From an uncultured Desulfohalobiaceae bacterium (lineage in GTDB: Bacteria > Desulfobacterota > Desulfovibrionia > Desulfovibrionales > Desulfonatronovibrionaceae), in assembly GCA_913055195.1 (NCBI GenBank), contig CAJXJU010000106.1, forward strand, positions 1-5,567: DNA of 5,567 nucleotides. The letters run 5' to 3'. How positions within the stretch are numbered: the stretch's first letter is position 1; every line of letters begins with the position of its first letter. Shown piece by piece: positions 1 to 5,567 of the stretch. The notes beneath the pieces are model-generated. The model searched no databases. It saw nothing but the letters and a program-made list of their open reading frames with translations, and was not told the origin of the DNA. The position numbers were made by a program, and so were the translations under genes.

Positions 1-3000
1 AAGCAATATGCTAAATAATGGTGTGATGAAGAAAGAAATAATTCCTGAAGCCAAGGTAAATAAACAACCAATAAATACTATAAGAAATATTATAGAATTA
101 AGCTCAAAAGTAAAATCATCGCCGAACTGGAAGCTTTCTATTGATGAAGGACCGAATAATTTGTGAGCATATCGTAATTTGCGCAGGTTTAGTTCATAGT
201 CCATTTCCATAACATAAGCATCTGAAGCCAGCTCACTAAAGCCCTGACTGAAAAAATCTTTGCGGAGTTCTCTACACAGATTGCGAGCCAGCGAGTATCC
301 CCTATCTCTTTTTAAAGCAGTTTCATCTGGAATGAGCATTTTGAGTCTCTGAGCGTATGAAAATCTATCCTTTAACGAAGATGCACGGGTTAAGGCTTTT
401 GTGTTCTTCTGTAATGTTAACCTGAGAGATTCGATTAAATCTGAAAATTTCAAGCTGCCTTTGTCTTCAGATATCTGGTTGCCCAGTTCTTCAGATGCTT
501 CCTTTAGCCCATAGTATTTAAGATTTTTGAATTGGCAGTGTACAAAAATAGCTTGTTTCCAGGTTTCAAGCCTGCTTTCCTCTGGCGTTGCCAGCTCTTC
601 CTCTGGCGTTGCCAGAAATGAAGACGCGTGAAAGGAGCAATCAACGAACATGAGGGAACGGGGATCGTCTGGTAAGATAGTGTCAATAAAGTTACAGCCC
701 AATATAATATTAGAATAATAGCCTTCTGGTTTTGTATTGTTGATATTATCAAAAGCTGCGCCTGTAAAATCACAATAAAAGAAATGTGTGTTTTGTAATT
801 TTTCTATATTGATTTTAGCTGACTTGAAGCTTGCATTAACAAATGCAACATCGTCGCAAGTAATTCTAATTAGAGCACTTGATTGAAATAAAATTGTATT
901 AAAATAGATATTTTTTAATTGTAGCTTTTCTATGGTCGCGCCATTAAAAGAAAGTGCTTTGAAAAAATCGTTATCTTTTATGTCTTGTTCCTTTTTATCT
1001 CCCATAATAAGACACTTTTTTAAAGTGGCATTTGACCAATCTGCACCATCAAAGTTTTTTGGGTGTTTTATTTTTAACTTTTTGCAGTCTGCGCCATTAA
1101 AAGAGATGTCTTCTAACTCACATTCCTGAAAAATGGCCTTCTTAATTATGGCAAAAGAGAAATTGGATTTTTTCAAATTGCAATTAAGCCATTTAACATT
1201 TTTAAACTGAACTCCTTGCATGTTTGCCATGTTGAATATACAGTCCTGAAAAATCAGTTTTGAATCTTTTTCTGGTTGAGTCAGTGCGAAAGATATATCT
1301 GATGAAGTCAGATCAACATTTTGAAAATGGGCATTATTCAATACAGTATTACGGAGACTGGCTCTGGTCATAGGGGAAGATAAAAATTTTGTATCACTGA
1401 GATTGCAATCAGATAGGTCAATGCCATCCAGTTTGGAATCTTTAAACTCTGTTCCGGTCAGATCCATGCCTGAAAGAATGGCATCTGTTAGTGTTGTATC
1501 TTCAAATATGGGAGGAGTATCTTCAATGCCTGCGTCCTGAAAGGAAGAGGATGTGAGATCAGCTTTTGAAAAATCTGTACCGTCAATATTGGATGCTTTG
1601 AACTGTGCGGCCATACATTTGGTTTTTTTTAGTGATGCCTTTTTTAAACTGGCAGCCTGAAAAAGTGCACCCTGTAGTTCGCAACTGTCAAATACTACAT
1701 GTTCCAGTTCTGCTGCCTGGAAATTTGTAGCTTTTAAATTGCATGCATTATCTTCCAGTTTTTGTGTCCGGGAATTTGTGGTTTTTAAAGTTGATTTTTT
1801 AGAAACGGATTCTTTCAACCTCTTGCTATCTTTTTCATTGAGTGTGATTGGCAATTCATTTGTGTCATTCCAATAGAACCTGGCTTTATTTAGTATCGCT
1901 CCAGAAAAAGATGCCCCGGACAGGTCAGTTGCTATAAAGCAAGCCTGCTCTGCGATCACATCGTCTGCTGCAATATTGCACATTTTACATTGGGAAAAAA
2001 TTGCCTTTCTCAGAGTTGCACCTTGCATGCTTGCGTTATTTAGAATTGTGTCTTCAAAAAACAATCTTTCCAGGTTCGTTCCATCAAGAATGCAGTTTTC
2101 CATGTGTGCTCTTTGAAAATTTGAAGAAACTGGTGGGGTATCTTTATTTGATGTGGAATCATTATGTAAATCGCATCTTGAGAAAGATACGTTTAAAAAT
2201 GAGCTTCTGTCTAGAATCGCGTGACAAAAGCTAGCCTCGTGAAGATCAGAACCATCAAAAACAACTTCAATGGCCAGGGTATGATCGAAATTGGAATAAG
2301 CCAGGTCAGAATTGCGTAAGATTGCTCCTGACCAATCTGTTTTTTTAATGTCGTTCGTCTGGATTTCTAGTAAGACGTCCTGTAAAGTCAAGAATCCGGT
2401 GCCTGAGCATGAGCTGTTTGTTTCTCTGGCCAGATATGCCAGATTTTCAAAATTCTGGTTGTTAAAAAAAGTTTTTTCCTTCTCCTCGGCTTCATAACCG
2501 AATCGCCCGAAAAAAAAATCTACATTATCTCTGCCCACAAGATGGAGATAGCCACTGGAGGCTGTCTTATGTTTGGCTGCAAGCCTTTCACATACTGACT
2601 CAAAAGGTTGTAGTTTTTCTGATTGCGCCTGCATCCAACGGCAATCGGAATTACTTATGTCAGCCTGTCTTAACAGTGTTTTGTTAAAACAAGACCATCT
2701 CAGGCTTGCATTATAAAGTTTTGTTCGCCGTAAATCGCAGTTTATAAAATGACAGCATGAAAAGTCAGTTTGTTCCAAATCAGCTAAACTGAAATCAATA
2801 GCTATGAAGATGCTGCCCCGCAGGTCTGAGTTTCTCTGAGGGGTGGCTGGAAGGATGAAAAATGAAGAATTGCTGGGGTTGCGGCCATCAAGAATTGTAA
2901 ATTGCAAATCTGTACGGGATGAAAGATATTTTTTAACCTTTTTAAGGGCATTCTGGTCGAGATGTTTGAGACAATAGTGAAAGGACTCTTGCCCAATGTG

Positions 3001-3057
3001 AGTCGCTAAATTCTGGCATCCAGGTTTTTGACATTTTTTGAAAAAATACGGTTTCAT
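1..3057 (-). CDS. Giant pentapeptide-repeat protein, probable membrane anchor, 3' end cut by window edge
   Basis: The frame is open for all 1019 codons from the ATG at 3057 to base 1, with no frameshift; the stop lies outside the window. Residues 1-60 are not repeats and contain C9, C14, C29 and H32 in the pattern C-x4-C-x14-C-x2-H, like a small zinc-binding module. Pentapeptide repeats of the A(D/N)LXX type follow: 77-141 (13 in unbroken phase, e.g. SDLRG, IDFSL, ADLEQ), 240-299 (12), 313-397 (17) and about 440-846 with more degeneracy. Breaks between blocks are polar and low in complexity. After the solenoid, 850-970 is charged and probably helical, including a stretch at 923-960 (LARNLCRELRKDFFSQGFSE) resembling the segment that precedes membrane domains in other bacterial pentapeptide proteins. 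From about 986 to the window edge it is strongly hydrophobic (SIIFLIVFIGCLFTLASGII), so a membrane segment is likely. Such repeats form a right-handed quadrilateral beta-helix and usually mediate protein contacts. Function is unknown. It lies directly downstream of the ATP-grasp gene. Confidence 0.93.
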   Translation of the reverse strand, partial: MKPYFFKKCQKPGCQNLATHIGQESFHYCLKHLDQNALKKVKKYLSSRTDLQFTILDGRNPSNSSFFILPATPQRNSDLRGSIFIAIDFSLADLEQTDFSCCHFINCDLRRTKLYNASLRWSCFNKTLLRQADISNSDCRWMQAQSEKLQPFESVCERLAAKHKTASSGYLHLVGRDNVDFFFGRFGYEAEEKEKTFFNNQNFENLAYLARETNSSCSGTGFLTLQDVLLEIQTNDIKKTDWSGAILRNSDLAYSNFDHTLAIEVVFDGSDLHEASFCHAILDRSSFLNVSFSRCDLHNDSTSNKDTPPVSSNFQRAHMENCILDGTNLERLFFEDTILNNASMQGATLRKAIFSQCKMCNIAADDVIAEQACFIATDLSGASFSGAILNKARFYWNDTNELPITLNEKDSKRLKESVSKKSTLKTTNSRTQKLEDNACNLKATNFQAAELEHVVFDSCELQGALFQAASLKKASLKKTKCMAAQFKASNIDGTDFSKADLTSSSFQDAGIEDTPPIFEDTTLTDAILSGMDLTGTEFKDSKLDGIDLSDCNLSDTKFLSSPMTRASLRNTVLNNAHFQNVDLTSSDISFALTQPEKDSKLIFQDCIFNMANMQGVQFKNVKWLNCNLKKSNFSFAIIKKAIFQECELEDISFNGADCKKLKIKHPKNFDGADWSNATLKKCLIMGDKKEQDIKDNDFFKALSFNGATIEKLQLKNIYFNTILFQSSALIRITCDDVAFVNASFKSAKINIEKLQNTHFFYCDFTGAAFDNINNTKPEGYYSNIILGCNFIDTILPDDPRSLMFVDCSFHASSFLATPEEELATPEESRLETWKQAIFVHCQFKNLKYYGLKEASEELGNQISEDKGSLKFSDLIESLRLTLQKNTKALTRASSLKDRFSYAQRLKMLIPDETALKRDRGYSLARNLCRELRKDFFSQGFSELASDAYVMEMDYELNLRKLRYAHKLFGPSSIESFQFGDDFTFELNSIIFLIVFIGCLFTLASGIISFFITPLFSILL
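577..615. repeat. 21-base-period tandem repeat inside the pentapeptide gene
   Basis: Two identical 18-base copies (577-594 and 598-615) are separated by three bases, giving a 21-base period that keeps the frame. They encode LATPEEE and LATPEES (residues 815-828) in an acidic spacer near the end of the pentapeptide region. This looks like a recent in-frame duplication by slippage. Confidence 0.85.
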
Positions 3058-3058
3058 A

Positions 3059-3072
3059 ACAAAACATTTTGT
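3059..3072. repeat. Short palindrome in the ATP-grasp/pentapeptide junction
   Basis: The sequence acaaaacattttgt is an inverted repeat with 6-base arms around a 2-base centre. It fills almost the whole 15-base space between the TGA of the ATP-grasp gene (3075-3073) and the ATG of the next gene (3057). There is no purine-rich Shine-Dalgarno sequence here, so the downstream gene probably depends on translational coupling. The palindrome could be chance in A+T-rich DNA. Confidence 0.5.
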
Positions 3073-4266
3073 TCAAATAAATTTATAATTATATTCAGGA
3101 AGAGATGAAAGAATAGAATAATCTGTTAAGATACGTTCCCTGATTACCAGGTTTTTTTTGACAAACCCGGGTCTTTTTCCATATCTAAAGATAAATTTCC
3201 TGTCAAAAGATATTTTATCCTGAATTCCTTCCCGCAGCAGGTATTGCGAAACAAAAAGCCCCTGCCCACAGGGAATCTGATCCGAATAATCTACAGATGA
3301 CATTTTATAACCAAGTAGCGAAAGAAACATTCTGGCTATGGCCGGCTTAAAGCCAGCGTTTAGCTCAAGCAGGGAAAGTAGTCCCGTTGACCCCTGAATG
3401 CGGGGATTAATTTCCAGAATATTTATGGAATGGTCGCGAGGATTATATAAAATATCTGCCCCCATAATACCTTTGTAACCTTTTCGGGCAACTAACTCTC
3501 CCAGTTGTTGAAGGATCTGTCTGATATAGAGACGGATTTTTAAGGGAATTAGTCTTTGAAAGGCCAGGAAGTCATTGCCTGCATATATGGGTCTGATATA
3601 GCCATTCTTCAGTATTGGTATTACATATTGTATGGATGGCCAGGGTATTTCAACGAGTCCGTTGCCATAGATCAAAATATGACCATTTATGATCCAGCCA
3701 TCAATAAATGGAGAGAGCAAGGCAGAAATCCAGCCGGATTGTAGGAAAATTTCCTGTAATTTACTTGACTTACCTATATAAGTTTTTGTTCCACAACTTC
3801 CATCTCTGGCCTGTAACACCATGAGGGTGGATTTTGAAATTGATGGCCAGTTGCCTTTCCTGATATCAATAAATGAAAGGGTGGGAAAGCCATTAGCAAC
3901 AAGCCATTTTCTGGTCCTGATTTTGTCGTTCCACAGGTGAAGCAAAGATGGAGGGATTGTCCATATTGGCTTAAGAGGAGATGTTCTGGATGCTGGAAAA
4001 GGAACATAGGATAAAAGATAAGTATTTTTTACTATGTCTTCAGGTAATGTTGATATGTTTTGCCAGAGTTTTGAGTTATACAGATGCTGGCTACCCCACA
4101 GTAAACGTCTCCTCAGAATATTTTCCAGACTGATTCCAGGTACAACTCCTGAAGAAGCTTCCAGAGTTATTGAAAAAGATATTTTGAACCAGGAAAGGAG
4201 ATGTTCTGCTTCCCAGAATCTGCTACCAAACCATGTAAAATGTTTTTTATGGTTTATTTTGTTCAT
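3073..4266 (-). CDS. ATP-grasp domain ligase (carboxylate-amine ligase type), substrate unknown
   Basis: Numbered from the ATG at 4266 (397 residues). The ATP-grasp fold is supported by DK..TRKWLVANGFPT at 114-129, matching the 'DK..K..L...G.P.P' helix before the central domain; by a glycine-rich ATP loop LQARDGSCGTKTYIG at 151-165; and by GIMGADILYN at 266-275 followed by LEINPRIQGST at 284-294, where E285 and N287 would bind Mg-ATP and R289 would contact phosphate. Family members join a carboxylate, activated as acyl-phosphate, to an amine or other nucleophile. The subfamily and substrate cannot be told from sequence alone. The position where many members carry an ATP-binding lysine is Q152. 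The frame stays open to an ATG at 4407 (444 residues), with another ATG at 4332 (419 residues). None of the three has a clear Shine-Dalgarno sequence. I prefer 4266 because the longer N-terminus runs through REP-like repeats, while the sequence from MNKINHKKHF onward looks like protein. It ends 15 bases before the pentapeptide-repeat gene. Confidence 0.85.
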   Translation of the reverse strand: MNKINHKKHFTWFGSRFWEAEHLLSWFKISFSITLEASSGVVPGISLENILRRRLLWGSQHLYNSKLWQNISTLPEDIVKNTYLLSYVPFPASRTSPLKPIWTIPPSLLHLWNDKIRTRKWLVANGFPTLSFIDIRKGNWPSISKSTLMVLQARDGSCGTKTYIGKSSKLQEIFLQSGWISALLSPFIDGWIINGHILIYGNGLVEIPWPSIQYVIPILKNGYIRPIYAGNDFLAFQRLIPLKIRLYIRQILQQLGELVARKGYKGIMGADILYNPRDHSINILEINPRIQGSTGLLSLLELNAGFKPAIARMFLSLLGYKMSSVDYSDQIPCGQGLFVSQYLLREGIQDKISFDRKFIFRYGKRPGFVKKNLVIRERILTDYSILSSLPEYNYKFI

Positions 4267-4341
4267 GCTCGGAGTCAAGCACCGCACCTGGAAATTCTCT
4301 TCTGAATCCGTGAACTTTTGTGATAATTTCATCCACTGAAC

Positions 4342-4354
4342 GGGGACAGTCCCC
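4342..4354. repeat. Short perfect palindrome GGGGACAGTCCCC
   Basis: Six-base arms (ggggac/gtcccc) flank a single central base. It shares the GGGACAG core with the larger inverted repeat 20 bases to its right, so it is probably part of the same element. It would lie in the leader of the ATP-grasp mRNA or in the first codons of the longest reading frame. Confidence 0.7.
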
Positions 4355-4373
4355 TGCTGGAAATAGTACTCAT

Positions 4374-4454
4374 GGGACAGGCACCGAGCACCTGAACATA
4401 CTGGCATTGTTCAGACAAACTCAGACGTTACATCTCAGATGCTCGGCCTGTCCC
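4374..4454. repeat. Nested REP-like inverted repeat
   Basis: The left arm gggacaggcaccgagca (4374-4390) pairs with the right arm tgctcggcctgtccc (4440-4454): 15 complementary bases with a two-base bulge (ac) in the left arm. Inside lies a second perfect 7-bp inverted repeat, ctgaaca (4392-4398) and tgttcag (4408-4414), with a 9-base loop. The longest possible ATP-grasp start (4407) falls in that inner loop. The GGGACAGGC core is typical of extragenic palindromes that some bacteria carry in many copies, often linked to REP-associated (RAYT) transposases; no such transposase is in the window. Confidence 0.75.
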
Positions 4455-4524
4455 TTCACGCAAGCATATTAGCGGTAAGTCAGCTCTGGCGATTGATGTC
4501 TATCCCGCTACTGGCAGATGCACC

Positions 4525-4543
4525 CGGTTATAAACCGATTTTT
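4525..4543 (+). terminator. Small plus-strand hairpin with T-run, possible terminator
   Basis: A 5-bp stem cggtt/aaccg (4525-4529 and 4533-4537) with a 3-base loop is followed by a, then five T (4539-4543). This layout fits a weak intrinsic terminator for rightward transcription, yet no rightward gene is evident. It overlaps the predicted leftward transcription start. The short stem keeps confidence low. Confidence 0.3.
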
Positions 4544-4547
4544 CAAA

Positions 4548-4576
4548 AAGATAGAGATATATTCAGAGTTTGTCAA
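4548..4576 (-). promoter_or_regulatory. Candidate sigma70-type promoter for the ATP-grasp/pentapeptide unit
   Basis: On the minus strand a perfect TTGACA (4576-4571) is followed after exactly 17 bases by TATCTT (4553-4548), which matches four of six positions of the -10 consensus. Transcription would start near 4541 and run leftward, giving a leader of roughly 275 bases before the preferred ATG at 4266. That leader would contain the whole inverted-repeat cluster. This is a pattern match only. Confidence 0.5.
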
Positions 4577-4623
4577 TGAATAGCAATCTGTATTTAGTGC
4601 TAACGTATCTAAATTTTATAGTA

Positions 4624-5556
4624 TTATCTGCCTGTCCCGGATTTCCCACTTTTTCTTTCCACCATATCTGAAATGTCTTCTATAGATCCAAGTTTAAGTT
4701 CAACAGGCTCTGGGATTATTTTTCTAATTTCGTCTATATCATTCTCAATTAGATCTTTAGGGTTCAGCCGTTGTTTTGGATTATTTGCTATCCATGCGAA
4801 CCTGTATTCTCTTTGATAAATATACTTTTTGGACTTTGAGAATAAAAGACCCAAACAACTTTGATGCCTTCCATAAGTTACCCTTCCATCAACTCCGATG
4901 TAATCAGGCATTTTTATGCTAAATGCATGATGAATTCTCCTAGCAAATTCAACTGGATCATTTATAATCAAACAACTTTCTGAACCTTCAAATTCATGGT
5001 AAAGTCCTTCATCATAATCATACGAAAAGCAAAGTATATAGCTATCAACAGGTAAATAAATTGTTGAGTAAGTTATATCTCCTATAGTCTTGATATCCGA
5101 ATTATTTTGTGCCGAAATTATCATTATCTTATTAGAACTTATGTTTTTTTGATGAATCAGCTCATTGTCTTTTCTGGCTTCATCATACTCTTTTTTAATG
5201 TATTCAAGTGCTGGACAAATATAGAAATGGCCGTTTTCATATGCGTCCTTGATATATTTAGATTTACTATACCGATACAACTTGTTTTCCGGTTGACGAT
5301 TTACAAATTCCTTTTCCGCTTTTCCATCAGGAACGAACATATGTAAAACAAGATTCCCATTCTCATCAAAATATACTAAAGCCAAATCATCAAGGTGATT
5401 CGAAATATCAAAACTTTGGTATTTAACTCCAGGTATAAACTCAAAGCCTGCGGGGTATATTGTTGATTTTATTTTTATTGGAAGCCTACTTACAGGTCTT
5501 TTTTTAGAATTAAAGCCAAAGAGTTCACAAAAATTGCTTATCTGAAGACTTCCCAT
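4624..5556 (-). CDS. DUF2971-like protein, function unknown
   Basis: A complete 310-residue frame from ATG at 5556 to TAA. GAGA at 5567-5564, seven bases before the ATG, is a plausible ribosome site, though the window ends there. Residues 92-310 follow the order of landmarks I associate with DUF2971: KLYRYSKSKYIKDAYENGHFYI (from 92) for the usual 'LYRY...ik.g.lyls' opening, YILCFSYDYDEGLYHEFEGS (173-192) for the 'cFS......W..Y...' core, VTYGR near 226, KKYIYQREYRFAW (243-255) for the 'K...W.yE.EyR' signature, and ELKLGSIEDI (286-295) for the closing 'i.lG' strand. Conservation is loose, so the assignment is moderate. Residues 1-90 precede the recognisable part and match nothing I know. No signal peptide or membrane segment is visible, so it is probably cytosolic. 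Family members often sit in accessory or defence-rich regions, but their biochemical role is not established. Its last codons include a GGGACAGGC repeat-like motif. Confidence 0.75.
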   Translation of the reverse strand: MGSLQISNFCELFGFNSKKRPVSRLPIKIKSTIYPAGFEFIPGVKYQSFDISNHLDDLALVYFDENGNLVLHMFVPDGKAEKEFVNRQPENKLYRYSKSKYIKDAYENGHFYICPALEYIKKEYDEARKDNELIHQKNISSNKIMIISAQNNSDIKTIGDITYSTIYLPVDSYILCFSYDYDEGLYHEFEGSESCLIINDPVEFARRIHHAFSIKMPDYIGVDGRVTYGRHQSCLGLLFSKSKKYIYQREYRFAWIANNPKQRLNPKDLIENDIDEIRKIIPEPVELKLGSIEDISDMVERKSGKSGTGR

Positions 5557-5567
5557 AATTTTATCTC

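Larger units (their letters stand above)
4267..4623. other. Gap with promoter, hairpins and REP-like repeats; no convincing gene
   Basis: This stretch lies between the DUF2971-like stop and the preferred ATP-grasp start. It contains a leftward promoter candidate (4576-4548), a short plus-strand hairpin with a T-run (4525-4543) and nested GGGACAGGC-type inverted repeats (4342-4454). The part at 4267-4290 (gctcgg, caagcaccgcacctgg) also resembles pieces of the repeat cluster. No strong rho-independent terminator follows the DUF2971-like gene; only a weak 5-bp stem (tttag/ctaaa, 4593-4613) is visible. Confidence 0.7.

Noticed and set aside
938..1105. A 14-base direct repeat gcgccattaaaaga at 938-951 and 1092-1105.
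   Set aside because: Both copies encode SFNGA within the pentapeptide repeats, so the similarity is explained by the protein repeat.
3088..3093. Perfect TATAAT on the minus strand just ahead of the pentapeptide gene, as a possible internal promoter.
   Set aside because: The hexamer 17 bases upstream (CTATTC) is not a -35 element, and the match lies in A+T-rich codons at the end of the ATP-grasp gene.
4034..4339. Plus-strand open frame of 101 codons.
   Set aside because: It lies opposite the ATP-grasp gene, which has clear family motifs; no ribosome site or recognisable protein features.
4267..4407. N-terminal extension of the ATP-grasp frame up to the ATG at 4407.
   Set aside because: Much of it translates the REP-like repeats and neither upstream ATG has a ribosome site. 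Kept as an alternative start, not as the preferred one.
4439..4579. Small plus-strand frame beginning MLGLSLHASILAVSQLWRLM and ending at a TGA after about 46 codons.
   Set aside because: It starts inside the inverted repeat, has no ribosome site, and resembles nothing I know; chance open frame.

Overview
The window is A+T-rich bacterial DNA with three protein genes, all on the minus strand and all reading from right to left. I cannot name the species. The low G+C, the very large pentapeptide-repeat protein, and the GGGACAGGC/GGGGACAGTCCCC-type inverted repeats between genes would suit a large-genome Gram-negative bacterium such as a Desulfobacterota member. That placement is inference only.

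Region by region, in the direction of transcription: (1) 5556-4624 is a complete 310-residue protein resembling the DUF2971 family. (2) 4623-4267 is a gap with no convincing gene. It holds a good sigma70-type promoter candidate facing left (TTGACA-N17-TATCTT, 4576-4548), a small plus-strand hairpin with a T-run, and a cluster of REP-like inverted repeats (4342-4454). (3) 4266-3073 is an ATP-grasp ligase, recognisable from its C-terminal metal-binding motif LEINPR. Its reading frame stays open up to 4407, but the extra 5' part runs through the repeats, so the start is uncertain. (4) 3057-1 is a giant pentapeptide-repeat protein of at least 1019 residues whose 3' end lies outside the window. It begins with a possible C-C-C-H zinc-binding module, continues as a long pentapeptide solenoid broken by short inserts, and ends (as far as visible) with a helical segment and the start of a membrane domain.

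The ATP-grasp gene and the pentapeptide gene are 15 bases apart and in the same reading frame, separated by a single TGA. They very probably form one transcription unit driven from the promoter in the gap. What they do together is unknown: an ATP-dependent carboxylate-amine (peptide-type) ligase encoded just ahead of a large, probably membrane-anchored scaffold is the most noteworthy arrangement here. The DUF2971-like gene is separated from them by the repeat cluster and may be unrelated, although no strong terminator follows it.
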